Shown piece by piece: positions 35,562-44,803 of a stretch of 64,000 bases of DNA. The notes beneath the pieces were generated by a model that was not told the origin of the DNA, did not search any database, and saw nothing but the letters and a program-made list of their open reading frames with translations. The position numbers were made by a program, and so were the translations under genes. This DNA comes from Oscillatoria nigro-viridis PCC 7112 (GTDB lineage Bacteria > Cyanobacteriota > Cyanobacteriia > Cyanobacteriales > Microcoleaceae). Where the stretch lies: assembly GCF_000317475.1 (NCBI RefSeq), contig NC_019729.1:1254501-1318500 (forward strand). Reading direction: 5' to 3'. Within the stretch, counting starts at the first letter, position 1, and each line of letters starts with the position of its first letter.

Positions 35562-37475
35562 ATGACTCCCAATTCCCTCCCCATTTCTCGCCTCGGGCGC
35601 CTCGCCGAAGAACACCCCGATGCTGTGACTGCCGCCCTGTGCGGAATTCTAGTAATCTTGGGTTCGCTAGCCCTGCAATTGGGCTGGCTGGGTGTAGCCG
35701 CGTTAATCTTACCCGCAGCTTATGTTATCGGCGGCTATTCCAGCACCCGCGAAGGCTTAACTACGCTTTTTCAAGAACGCGAATTAGATGTAGATTTGTT
35801 AATGATTGTCGCTGCTTTGGGCGCGGCCGGTTTGGGGATGTGGCGGCAAGAATATCATTTAATTGTTGACGGCGCCGTGCTGATTTTAATCTTTGCAATT
35901 AGCGGCGCGCTGGAAGGTTATGCTATGCAGCGGACTGAACGCAGCATCCGCAGTTTGATGAGTTTGACTGCGGATACTGCTAGGGTGGTAATGTACGGCG
36001 GGGAACGGGAAGTTGCGATCGACAAATTGGAAATTGGCGATTGCATTTTAGTCAAGCCCGGAGAAATCATCCCCACAGATGCGATAATTATTGAAGGCTG
36101 CAGCGCGATCGATCAAGCCTCGATTACCGGCGAATCGATGCCCGTGGAAAAAACCAGCGGCGATGAAGTCTATGCAGGTACAATTAACGGTGCCGGCGCG
36201 CTGAAACTCGAAGTTCATAAAACTCCAGAAAGCAGCTTAATTCAGCGAGTGATTCGGCTGGTTCAAGAAGCGCAAACAGCAGCGCCGCCTTCTCAAATGT
36301 TTGTGGAAAAATTCGAGCGCGGTTATGCCAAATTAATTGTCGCTTTAGGCTTGCTTCTCGCAACATTGCCGCCCTTTGTTTTGGGCTGGAATTGGGAAGA
36401 GACAATCTATCGGGCGCTGATTTTCCTAGTAGTCGCGTCCCCCTGCGCCCTGATGGCTTCGATTATGCCGGCGCTGCTTTCGGGAATTGCTAACGGGGCG
36501 AGACAGGGGATTTTGTTTAAAAGCGGCGCGCAATTAGAGATGATTGGTAAAGTCAGGGCGATCGCCTTTGACAAAACCGGAACTCTCACCACGGGAAAAC
36601 CCGAAGTTATCCAAATTGTACCAGCCATCGGATATACTGAAACAGAAGTTCTGCAATTAGCTGCCGCCCTAGAAGCCCATTCCGAACACGCGATCGCCTC
36701 TTCAATTGTCAGCGCCGCCCAGCAGCAACAGTTACAATTGTCCACGGCTACCGATGTACAAGCAAAAATCGGTCAAGGAATTATCGGCAAAGTCAACAAT
36801 CAAATTATTGCCATTGGTAAAGCCGATTTTGTCGAAGCAACTTCCGAATTGAGTCAAATCAGCCAGCAGTTGCAAGCAGAAGGTAAAACCGTTGTTTGGG
36901 TGGCAAAAGGCGAGCAGCTTTTAGGAATCATTGCAGTAGCAGATACCATCCGCCCCGAAGCAGCAGCAACGGTAAAACACTTGCAAAAATTAGGCGTAGA
37001 ACATATAATTATGCTAACCGGCGACAACGAGCAAACAGCTCAACACATCGCCCGCCAACTAGGCATCAACGAAGTGTACGCCGAACTTTTGCCAGAAGAC
37101 AAAGTGCAGGCAATTAAACAACTGCAAACCCAGTATCAAACTGTAGCAATGGTGGGAGACGGCATCAACGACGCCCCCGCCCTCGCTCAAGCTTCCGCGG
37201 GCATTGCGATGGGAATTTCCGGCAGCGATGTTGCTTTAGAAACTGCAGATATCGTATTAATGGCAGATAAGTTAGAGCAACTAGCTAAAGCAATTAGTTT
37301 GGGCCGCCGCGCTCAAAATGTTGTCAAACAAAACATTGTTTTTGCACTCAGTTGCATTGTCCTGTTATTGGCAGCTAATTTTTTCGGAAATATCACCATG
37401 CCTTTCGGCGTCATCGGCCACGAAGGATCTACAGTAATAGTAACCTTAAGCGGTTTGCGACTCCTCAGAAATTAG
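35562..37475 (+). CDS. coaT: Cobalt-exporting P1B-4-type ATPase
   Basis: 637 aa, six membrane segments, no N-terminal metal-binding domain, as usual for P1B-4 pumps. Motifs: TGESMPVEK (actuator), SPC in VVASPCALMAS (metal site in helix 4), phosphorylated Asp in FDKTGTLT, GDGIND hinge, and HEGSTVIVTLSGLRLL with the HEGST signature of helix 6. It exports cobalt (possibly other divalent metals) across the inner membrane at the cost of ATP. The ATG at 35562 has only a distant AAAGGAG (35529-35535); no better start in frame is seen. Control by the divergent coaR is supported by the operator described separately. Confidence 0.93.
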   Translation: MTPNSLPISRLGRLAEEHPDAVTAALCGILVILGSLALQLGWLGVAALILPAAYVIGGYSSTREGLTTLFQERELDVDLLMIVAALGAAGLGMWRQEYHLIVDGAVLILIFAISGALEGYAMQRTERSIRSLMSLTADTARVVMYGGEREVAIDKLEIGDCILVKPGEIIPTDAIIIEGCSAIDQASITGESMPVEKTSGDEVYAGTINGAGALKLEVHKTPESSLIQRVIRLVQEAQTAAPPSQMFVEKFERGYAKLIVALGLLLATLPPFVLGWNWEETIYRALIFLVVASPCALMASIMPALLSGIANGARQGILFKSGAQLEMIGKVRAIAFDKTGTLTTGKPEVIQIVPAIGYTETEVLQLAAALEAHSEHAIASSIVSAAQQQQLQLSTATDVQAKIGQGIIGKVNNQIIAIGKADFVEATSELSQISQQLQAEGKTVVWVAKGEQLLGIIAVADTIRPEAAATVKHLQKLGVEHIIMLTGDNEQTAQHIARQLGINEVYAELLPEDKVQAIKQLQTQYQTVAMVGDGINDAPALAQASAGIAMGISGSDVALETADIVLMADKLEQLAKAISLGRRAQNVVKQNIVFALSCIVLLLAANFFGNITMPFGVIGHEGSTVIVTLSGLRLLRN

Positions 37476-37773
37476 ACCAATCGAGACAGAGGAAGAGTGA
37501 TATCAAATCCGCCCTTCATCGGAATTATTAGTCTCTCTCTTCTCTTCCTCTGCGTTCTCTGCGTTCTCTGCGGTTAAAAAATAAAAATATTAAGAAAAAC
37601 TACAATTTGTGTTTTCGTCACTCAAAATACGCTAGCGTCAAAAGTATAGAATCATACCAAAATCTGAAATTGCTCGAAAATGCAATAAAAATTAACCTAG
37701 AAAAAGTCTAGAAAATGGTATAGAACTGGTTGCACCAAGAGCAATGGAAAACAAGTTTTCTGTTGGAGGCAAT

Positions 37774-39840
37774 ATGAACGAAAAAGTCCTTGGGGCCGCG
37801 CGGAACGTTGCAATTGTTGGCCCTTATTTAAGCGGTAAAACCGCACTGCTAGAAAGTTTGCTGTCGGTGACAGGGACAATTACCCGCAAAGGAAATGTCA
37901 AAGATGGGAACACAATAGGTGATAGTTCGCCGGAAGCGCGCGATCGCAAAATGAGCGTAGAAGTAAACGCCGCCACCGCTGAATATGAAGGCGTCCGCTT
38001 CACATTTCTCGACTGTCCGGGATCGGTAGAATTTGTCCAAGAAACTTACAATGCGCTGATTGGTGTGGATGCGGCGATAATAGTTTGCGAACCGGTTGCC
38101 GATCGCGCTTTAACCCTCGCACCCCTGTTTAAATTCCTCGACGATTGGGAAATTCCCCACTTAGTTTTCATCAACAAGATCGATCGGGCTTGCACTGACG
38201 AAACTACTTGCTGCAGCAACTTCACCGACGTGCTCGACGCGCTCAAATCGGTTTCCAGCAGACCGATCGTACCTCACCAATATCCGATCGGCAAAAACGA
38301 ACAAATCATCGGTTTTATCGACTTAGTAACCGAACAAGCTTACCACTACCGTCCGGGCGCGGCCGCAGAGCCCGTCCCGCTTCCAGAACACCTCAAAGCA
38401 CAAGAAAGCGCTGCGCGGCAGCAAATGCTCGAAGAATTGGCGAATTTTGACGACCATTTACTCGAAGAATTGCTCGAAGAAATCAATCCCGACGCCGAAG
38501 AAATTACCCGCGATTTAAAGATGGAATTAGGCGCAGATTTAATTGTGCCAGTATTCATCGGCATCGCCGAACAAGATTTCGGCGTGCGGCCTCTGCTGGA
38601 AGCTTTGCTGAGGGAAGCGCCGACACCGGAAACTACAGCCGATCGCCGCGGGATTATACTAAGTGAAAACAAAGTTCTGGCTCAAATCCTCAAAACCTAT
38701 TACACGCCCCAGGGAGGCAAATTATCGTTAGTGAGAATGTGGCGGGGGACGCTGGCAGACGGAGCAATTTTGAACGGGGTTCGAGTTAACGGTTTGTACC
38801 GCTTGACCGGCCAGCAAACGCAAAGTTTGCAGTCTGTCAGCGCCGGGGAAATTGTGGCTTTGGGAAGGCTAGAAGGCTTGAAAACAGGCGATACGCTGGC
38901 GATCGACCGATCGGAGGAATTGCCAAAAGCCGAAATCATCCCGCCTGTCTACGCACTGGCGATCGCCCCAGAAAAGCGCAACGATGAAGTTAAGCTGAGC
39001 TCCGCTTTAGCTAAATTGCTAGAAGAAGACCCATCTTTAGTCTGGGAACAGCACGGCGACACTCACGAAATTATACTTTGGGGTCAAGGCGAAATCCACC
39101 TGAAAGTAGCCTTAGACAGGTTGCGCCGCAAGTATAACTTGCCGATGCTAACTCACTTACCGCAAGTGCCGTACAAAGAAACCATCCGCAAACCAGCATC
39201 TTCCATCCACGGGCGCTACAAACACCAAAGCGGCGGGCACGGACAATTCGGCGACGTGTACCTCGACATTCAACCGCAGCCTCGCGGAGAAGGTTTCACG
39301 TTTAGCGACAAAATAGTCGGCGGCGTCGTCCCAAAACAGTATATACCCGGCGTGGAAGTGGGAGTGCGCGAGTATTTGGATCGCGGCCCGCTGGGTTTCC
39401 CGGTGGTAGACGTAGCGGTGACGCTGACGAACGGTTCCTACCATACCGTTGACAGTTCCGAACAAGCTTTCAAGCAAGCGGCGCGTTTGGCGATGCAGGA
39501 GGGAATGGCCAAGTGCGAACCGGCATTGCTGGAGCCGATCGCCAAAGTTGAAATTTGCGCTCCGAACGAGTGTACATCAAAGGTGTTGCAGTTGGTCAGC
39601 GGACACCGCGGCCAAATTCTCGGCTACGAAGGTAAAAAAGACTGGAAGGGATGGGATGCAGTTTCTGCTTATTTGCCGATCGCAGAAATGCAGAATTTGA
39701 TCGTAGAATTGCGATCGCAGACAATGGGAGTCGGATTTTTTAATTGGGAGTTCGATCGATTGCAAGAAGTGCCGGAACCTTTAGCTAAGCGGGTGTTGCT
39801 AACGACTAACGGAAATGGAAACGGCAACGGTAAAAGTTAG
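37774..39840 (+). CDS. EF-G-like translational GTPase, divergent G1 and switch II
   Basis: About 688 aa from the ATG at 37774 (MNEKVLGAARNVAIVGPYLS), which has GGAGG 4 bp before it; an ATG at 37744 is also possible. The full EF-G layout is present: G domain (NKID at INKIDRACTDE), domain II (GGKLSLVRMWRGTL), III, IV (GRYKHQSGGHGQFGDVYLDI) and V. But G1 reads GPYLSGKTALLE and switch II reads DCPGSVEF, where canonical EF-G has DTPGHVDF, so the catalytic His is replaced by Ser. It is therefore probably not the housekeeping EF-G, but a paralog of unknown role. A strong terminator follows. Confidence 0.88.
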   Translation: MNEKVLGAARNVAIVGPYLSGKTALLESLLSVTGTITRKGNVKDGNTIGDSSPEARDRKMSVEVNAATAEYEGVRFTFLDCPGSVEFVQETYNALIGVDAAIIVCEPVADRALTLAPLFKFLDDWEIPHLVFINKIDRACTDETTCCSNFTDVLDALKSVSSRPIVPHQYPIGKNEQIIGFIDLVTEQAYHYRPGAAAEPVPLPEHLKAQESAARQQMLEELANFDDHLLEELLEEINPDAEEITRDLKMELGADLIVPVFIGIAEQDFGVRPLLEALLREAPTPETTADRRGIILSENKVLAQILKTYYTPQGGKLSLVRMWRGTLADGAILNGVRVNGLYRLTGQQTQSLQSVSAGEIVALGRLEGLKTGDTLAIDRSEELPKAEIIPPVYALAIAPEKRNDEVKLSSALAKLLEEDPSLVWEQHGDTHEIILWGQGEIHLKVALDRLRRKYNLPMLTHLPQVPYKETIRKPASSIHGRYKHQSGGHGQFGDVYLDIQPQPRGEGFTFSDKIVGGVVPKQYIPGVEVGVREYLDRGPLGFPVVDVAVTLTNGSYHTVDSSEQAFKQAARLAMQEGMAKCEPALLEPIAKVEICAPNECTSKVLQLVSGHRGQILGYEGKKDWKGWDAVSAYLPIAEMQNLIVELRSQTMGVGFFNWEFDRLQEVPEPLAKRVLLTTNGNGNGNGKS

Positions 39841-39852
39841 GTAATTGTCTTA

Positions 39853-39885
39853 AAAAACCCGGTTTCTTGAAGAAACCGGGTTTTT
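39853..39885. terminator. Strong intrinsic terminator, bidirectional
   Basis: Perfect hairpin AAAAACCCGGTTTCT/AGAAACCGGGTTTTT with a 3-nt loop (TGA). It lies 12 bp after the EF-G-like stop and 13 bp before the end of the convergent Uma2 gene. The AAACCCGGTTTCT word also recurs as a dispersed repeat (28955-29020, 53480, 53630 and 58580). Confidence 0.9.
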
Positions 39886-39898
39886 GCACGAGTTGCAA

Positions 39899-40636
39899 TT
39901 ACAATTCATTGGGGTCGATTCCCATTTCTCGGAGTCTTAATTCTAAAGCTTGCGATCGCGATCGTTCTTGTTCCAACAAACTTTCTGCTTGCTGAACCTG
40001 TTCTTCTGCCTGCTGAACCCGTAATTCTGCCTGCTGTGCCCGCGTTTCTGCTTGCTGGATCAGTTGAGCGAGTTCTACAAAACTCACAAAGGGTTCTCCC
40101 GACGGCCCGAACATTTCGAGTCCGGTTTCAGACAATCCAAAGCGCACGCCCAGTCTGGGACTAATCCAACCGTCTATTTGTTCGATCGCTTCTAATTCTT
40201 CCTCAACCCGCTGCCATCCTGTCAATTCTAATGTTTGCGGGTCGAATAAATAGTATTCTTCCACACCGTAGCGTTCGTAAAATTTGAACTTTTGAATCAT
40301 CGGAGTGAGGCGATTTCCCGGCGACCAAATTTCAAACACCACTTGCGGCGCAATATTATCTTCATTCCACTGTTGGTAAGAACCTCGATATCCTTTTGGT
40401 CTACCGAAAACTACCATTGCATCCGGTGCTTGGGAAATTTTGTTATTTCCTTCTACCGGATACCATAGCAAGTTTCCTGCTACGAAAACATTAGCAACGT
40501 TAGCAAATAACAATTCTAAGTTTTCCTTGAGCCAGACGATTAATCTAAATTGCTCAGTATTGTCTGACATGGGTTCGCCGTTGTCGTCGGGATAGATGAT
40601 ATTTGATTTGTCGGGAGATTGCAGTTGTGTAACCAT
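39899..40636 (-). CDS. Uma2-family (DUF820) protein with C-terminal coiled coil
   Basis: 245 aa. The nuclease-like fold is visible as PDAMVVFGRPKGYRG (PD motif), PQVVFEIWSPGNR (Glu motif) and FKFYERYGVEEYYLFDPQT. Residues about 188-232 form a Gln/Glu/Ala-rich heptad coiled coil (QQAETRAQQAELRVQQAEEQ), ending ELRLREMGIDPNEL, a common tail of this subgroup. Role unknown; related to the protein at 22.5 kb but differing by the coiled coil. ATG start. Confidence 0.9.
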   Translation of the reverse strand: MVTQLQSPDKSNIIYPDDNGEPMSDNTEQFRLIVWLKENLELLFANVANVFVAGNLLWYPVEGNNKISQAPDAMVVFGRPKGYRGSYQQWNEDNIAPQVVFEIWSPGNRLTPMIQKFKFYERYGVEEYYLFDPQTLELTGWQRVEEELEAIEQIDGWISPRLGVRFGLSETGLEMFGPSGEPFVSFVELAQLIQQAETRAQQAELRVQQAEEQVQQAESLLEQERSRSQALELRLREMGIDPNEL

Positions 40637-41122
40637 TGCTGTTTCCCCAAATTGGCTAATGACTTTATTTTATTGTAGACGAACCGCGAGCGTATTCCCG
40701 ACCACCTTTTACGGGCGGCTTCACCTGCTTAAAAGACTTATTGCATAAATTTTTGCTTGATACAAAAACCGCCGATGTAAGGCAGATAACGCAGATAAAC
40801 GCAGATATTTTTAAGAGATGAGAGCGAATGCTTGCAATACAACCCACATTCCGCACCCTCAACTGTCACTATCGGTTTTTACTTATTTTGAGCCAGCAAT
40901 AAAACTATAAATCATACTGTAATACCATTAACGGATAAATAACTTTTTAAAGGCATAATTTGTTACTTTGAAGATATAGTTTTCTGCGTAATTATGCTGT
41001 ATGACACCCCAGGGTGTGGAATGTGGGATACAAGTCTAAACTTCTAAATATTTTTCCTAAAAATGTGGAACGGGCAAGATGCCCGTTCCCAAACTGCACC
41101 CAAAATCCCTACAACTTAACCA
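40637..41122. other. Intergenic region, little structure
   Basis: A 486-bp gap between two minus-strand genes. It holds a fragment of a CAGATAACGCAGATAAACGC-type dispersed repeat (about 40780-40805) and otherwise AT-rich DNA with no supported open frame. The promoter of the Uma2 gene must lie at its left end, but no clear boxes are seen. Confidence 0.5.
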
Positions 41123-42217
41123 CTAAAAAGAAATAATCAAGTAACCATTCAGGAACTTAGCACCAGTAACAGACTTGCCAGTCAGCGCCGGAGGCAGCAA
41201 AATATTGCGCCGCTGATCCCCCGCTTCGATCGTCACTTCCGGCCCCGATTGAATCAATTTAATTTCTTTCTTGTCAAACCCAGGCAAAAACAAACTAACT
41301 TGACGCTGTGCAATGTTTATGTTAATGGGTTTAGGAGCTTTTGCGGCCTCAGAAAAATCTGGCAAAGCATCAATTAGCGGCTGCCAGTTATTGTCACTGT
41401 GCGCCGGAACCGAAACAGCGGTCAAAGGATCGAAATCGGCAGTAATAGCTTCTGTAACCGATGCTTGATTGACAATGACACCGCCCACAGTCAAACCAAC
41501 TTGTTGAGAACTTCCCCAAAGATAGCGGGCAGTTGCGATCGCGCTTGCATCCCCAGTCGTCACCAAAAAAGCCGCCGTGCGGTTCGGATCTGCCAGCGCT
41601 TCCTTACCCTTATCCAAAAGATTATCGACTTGCTTAGTAGATTGAAAAGGATTATCCCCAGACAAATCCACAGTCAACACGGTACTGAAAACCGGCTGAA
41701 TAAAAGGCGACAAAGCTTTACCCAAATCCGAATCTACCAAAGCTTGACGGAAGCGACGGATATACCAACTCAAAATTTCCGGCATTCCCAGCATCCGCAG
41801 CGTATCCATGCCGCCGGTGCCGTCATAAACAATTACATCGTATTGTTTGCTGTCCTCGTATTCCCGAAGTTCGTTCAACGCCAGGGCGCTGTCCATTCCG
41901 GGTAATACTCCTAATTCTTGACCGTAAATCTGCTTGAAAAACGGAGTGCGGACATATTGAGCTTCTAATTGTTTAACTTCGTCCCACCTGCGTTCTAGCA
42001 GCGGCGCGCTTTGCACCTGAACTGCTTTGAGGTTGGGGGCGATTTCCTGGGGGTTGAGAGTCAGAGGAACCCCTAGCAGAATACCCAATCCCGGTCCCGG
42101 ATCTTGGCCCAGCAGCAGAACTCGCTTGCCTTGAGCCGCATATTTTTTAGCTGTTGCGATCGCGATCGTACTGCGGCCAGTGCCGCCTTTGCCCAAAAAT
42201 GTCAAAATCAAAGCCAT
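41123..42217 (-). CDS. ArsA/Get3-like ATPase with C-terminal HSP20-like domain
   Basis: 364 aa. The N-terminus MALILTFLGKGGTGRSTIAI is an ArsA-type deviant Walker A, but the usual GKGGVGKT is GKGGTGRS: the P-loop Lys is Arg while the intradimer Lys is kept. Other marks: VLLLGQDPGPG (switch I-like), YDVIVYDGTGGMDTLRML (switch II), and a C-terminal beta-sandwich (INIAQRQVSLFLPGFDKKEI) like alpha-crystallin/HSP20. This ArsA-HSP20 layout is known in cyanobacteria and plants. It does not look like an arsenite pump subunit (no Cys ligands seen); a role in protein targeting or assembly is inference. Confidence 0.87.
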   Translation of the reverse strand: MALILTFLGKGGTGRSTIAIATAKKYAAQGKRVLLLGQDPGPGLGILLGVPLTLNPQEIAPNLKAVQVQSAPLLERRWDEVKQLEAQYVRTPFFKQIYGQELGVLPGMDSALALNELREYEDSKQYDVIVYDGTGGMDTLRMLGMPEILSWYIRRFRQALVDSDLGKALSPFIQPVFSTVLTVDLSGDNPFQSTKQVDNLLDKGKEALADPNRTAAFLVTTGDASAIATARYLWGSSQQVGLTVGGVIVNQASVTEAITADFDPLTAVSVPAHSDNNWQPLIDALPDFSEAAKAPKPININIAQRQVSLFLPGFDKKEIKLIQSGPEVTIEAGDQRRNILLPPALTGKSVTGAKFLNGYLIISF

Positions 42218-42275
42218 TTTCTGTTCTCACTGCCAAAGCTTACTCTTTAACATTTAAGCGCAACCTTCAGCCAGA

Positions 42276-42395
42276 GTGGGGGAGGGGGGAGAGTGGAGGA
42301 AGAGGAGAGTCGGTGAGTGGGAGAGTGGGAGAGGGGAAGAATTGGGAAAATTTTTCCTCTTCCTTCTTCCTTCTTCCTTCTTCCTTCTTCCTTCA
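42276..42395. repeat. GA-rich tract and TTCCTTC heptamer array
   Basis: Purine-rich GTGGGAGA-type units (42276-42340) are followed by about five TCCTTCT heptamers (42357-42395). The region lies between the ArsA-like gene and the DUF2862 gene and shows no coding sense. Confidence 0.85.
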
Positions 42396-42402
42396 ACATC
42401 TG

Positions 42403-42603
42403 TTAAACGATTTCTAGCTCATCTTCAAAGAACCAAGTCGCAAAACCGTCAAACTTGACAACCACGCCTACTCCGCTACCGTCAACCATTTTGAATCCGT
42501 CAACAGTGCCTACTGGATTCTCCTTTATCTTGCCCACCATATTTGCAGGTATCCGATCTCTGAGACGGCGCACCTTCACTCTCTGACCTACTTCTATTGC
42601 CAC
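42403..42603 (-). CDS. DUF2862 small protein
   Basis: 66 aa from a GTG start at 42603, with AGGAG 10 bp upstream. MAIEVGQRVKVRRLRDRIPA and GVGVVVKFDGFATWFFEDEL fit DUF2862, a short SH3-like beta protein found only in cyanobacteria and plastid lineages, of unknown function. The family is usually about 60-70 aa, so this is full length. Immediately upstream of the ArsA-like gene on the same strand, but separated by repeat DNA. Confidence 0.85.
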   Translation of the reverse strand: MAIEVGQRVKVRRLRDRIPANMVGKIKENPVGTVDGFKMVDGSGVGVVVKFDGFATWFFEDELEIV

Positions 42604-43273
42604 TGAAATTGTTCTCCTGCTCTATATAACCTATATACAACCGTCCATTTTACAGTTTGGCGTCTACTTCCGAACAGCAACGCCAGCAGGCGATCGCTCC
42701 CTATGATTTTCCATCGAAATTTCCACCAACTTTCCCTAAAAGACGGTATTCTAGTCGGAGTTGGTCGATCGTCTACCCTGATTCCCTTGAGTTTGCTTCA
42801 TCAGGTTTCCCAGTCGCAAGCTCCACTGCAATCTTCCTCCGCACCACTTAGATAATTATTTTTTATCGCTTCGCTAAAAGAATCTTTTTATTAATTGCCA
42901 CAACTACAGAATTTATCCCAAATTAGTCATCCTTCCGCCAGAAGCCAAAAGGCCTTCACCAGCAGTAATTAATTTTATGTTTGCTATATATAAATCTGCC
43001 CTCTCTAACGTTGACATCGGCGAAAATTGAGGCTGGATAACACTTTGAGCCAGCTTTGCACAAAATTCCGAAGGTCAGAGTTTAGGAAACTGCCATGTTG
43101 TAACAGTTTACTAAACTCTGACACTAAAAAAAAGTTTTAATGCTAAACTTTCAGGCTGACAAAGTTTATTTTTGCTGCTGTGTTACGGCATAAAAAATGG
43201 AACGATTTCCGGATGTATGCCGTCTGATAGAGGAAATGAAGTCGAGGAACTTCAATATGACAAAATTGAAATT
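42604..43273. other. Intergenic region before the FecR gene
   Basis: A 670-bp gap between divergent genes. An open frame at 42657-42851 has no ribosome-binding site or recognisable protein and is not called. Near 43080-43160 there is an inverted AGTTTAG/CTAAACT pair (43079-43085 and 43111-43117) followed by another CTAAACTTTCAG. The FecR promoter should lie close to 43140-43240, but no clear consensus is visible. Confidence 0.5.
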
Positions 43274-44380
43274 ATGAATAAAATTTTTACGTGTGGGCGA
43301 TCGACCAAAATTCCGCTCCTAAGTTTGTCCTTGGCTGTGCTGGCGAGTCTGTCGCCCTTTCGCGGGACGATCGCCAGTCCGCTCTCTCCATCCCCCAAAC
43401 AGCCGTCCAACACTACTAAAATTGTCTCAGTCGCTCGACAGCCAGCACAGCCAACCGCCTCCAAATCTCCCAAAAATCCGGCAACAGCGGCGGCGAATTT
43501 ATCCCCAGCAGAGACGATAAACGCCCAGGGAACAGCGGCCGGACGATCGCTCGAAATAGAAGAAATTCGCGGTACAGTCAGCTTTAAAGGGCGGCCGGCG
43601 GTAGTGGGCGATCGGCTGCTCGCCCCCGGAGACGAAATCATCACCGGCCCCGATTCCACAGCCCGTTTAGGCATCGACAACAACATCGGCATAGTGGAAG
43701 TTGCCGAAAAAACAGCAGTCAGAATATCCAATTTGTCAAGCCGTGCAGGTGGCGAAAAAGACACAGCGATTTTTGTCAGCAGGGGGCGAGTCAGGTTGTC
43801 GATCGGCAAAACTGCTGCGGCAACTCCTGCAGCCAGCACCTCAACAATTATCCCGCCGAACCAAATAGTCGCCCTCAATACCTTCAGCGGACTCGGCAAA
43901 TCCAGTCAAATTGCCCAAAAAACCCGTTCGGCCAAAAACGCCCCAGTCAGGGTTGAAACCCCAGAAGGCGTTGCCGGAGTTCGCGGCACCTCGTTTGGCG
44001 TCAGCGTCGGCGGCGGCAAAACCGCAGTCGAAACTATTGAAGGTGCAGTCGCAGTATCCGGCAACACCGAATCCGAAGTAGTTGTCAACAGCGGCAACGC
44101 CACGACTATTTTCCCTCAAACCTCGCCCGTGGCGCCCTCAGCGAGCCCTCGCCTAGCTCAACTAAAAGTCCGCAGGTTGTTGAGACTCAGCGGCAATATC
44201 TATCGCCTCAGCGGTCAAATTAACCCGATCGACACAGTTTATGTCCACAACGAAGAGATTAAGATCGATCGAAAGGGCAACTTCAAAATCCAAGGAATTT
44301 TACCGCCAAGCCGCCGCCTCAAAATCGTAGTGCGAGGCCCCTCAGTCACAGAACGGCATTACAGCCTCGCCGTTCCCTAA
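43274..44380 (+). CDS. Secreted FecR-domain protein
   Basis: About 368 aa from the ATG at 43274 (MNKIFTCGRSTKIPLLSLSL), which gives a signal peptide cleaved near GTIASP. An upstream in-frame ATG (43172) would bury it. After a Ser/Pro-rich linker comes a FecR domain (about 92-270: RGTVSFKGRPAVVGDRLLAP, ITGPDSTARLGIDNNIGIVE, GVAGVRGTSFGVSVGGGKTA) and a small beta-sandwich end (LKVRRLLRLSGNIYRLSGQI). Such proteins often stand directly before CHASE2 cyclase or kinase genes in cyanobacteria, as here, suggesting a shared periplasmic signalling role. Confidence 0.9.
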   Translation: MNKIFTCGRSTKIPLLSLSLAVLASLSPFRGTIASPLSPSPKQPSNTTKIVSVARQPAQPTASKSPKNPATAAANLSPAETINAQGTAAGRSLEIEEIRGTVSFKGRPAVVGDRLLAPGDEIITGPDSTARLGIDNNIGIVEVAEKTAVRISNLSSRAGGEKDTAIFVSRGRVRLSIGKTAAATPAASTSTIIPPNQIVALNTFSGLGKSSQIAQKTRSAKNAPVRVETPEGVAGVRGTSFGVSVGGGKTAVETIEGAVAVSGNTESEVVVNSGNATTIFPQTSPVAPSASPRLAQLKVRRLLRLSGNIYRLSGQINPIDTVYVHNEEIKIDRKGNFKIQGILPPSRRLKIVVRGPSVTERHYSLAVP

Positions 44381-44803
44381 ACCACCGATCTCAGACTAAA
44401 ATGCGCGGGCTGTCTCTGAGGAAGTGAGTTAGATCGTAAGTCCTATCTGGGTTGATTATCATGTGTAAGTGCGAAGCATTTCGCGCTGAAACTCCCTCAG
44501 CCCAGGTGCATCTAAATCTTACATTTAAGTTTGATGCAATTATTCTGGGATGTCCCGCCCGTCAAAAAATACAATTTAGATGCCCAACAGATTAGTCAAA
44601 ATCAATAAATTTTGCACCAACCCTTCGCCCTTACGGTATTGTAAAACTTCATGACCAAAACTTTTTTGATGGTACCCGCCACGTGATTTATCCGTGGAAT
44701 CAATCCAAAATCTAAAATCTAAAATCTAAAATCTAAAATCGAATGACTTGCACTCCTCTCGAAGGTCGGACTCGAATGTCAATTTTTGCGTCAAATTAAT
44801 TGC
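44381..44803. other. Intergenic region with inverted repeat and heptamers
   Basis: A 423-bp gap between co-directional genes. It contains an inverted repeat GCATCTAAAT/ATTTAGATGC (about 44513-44583) enclosing a GATGTCCCGCCCG word also found at 48075, and an array of ATCTAAA heptamers (44706-44742). A separate promoter for the cyclase is likely. Confidence 0.6.

Noticed and set aside
37644..37657. GTA-N8-TAC, an NtcA-type site before the EF-G-like gene
   Set aside because: The pattern is expected by chance about 16 times in 64 kb, the -10 distance is wrong, and the target has no nitrogen link.
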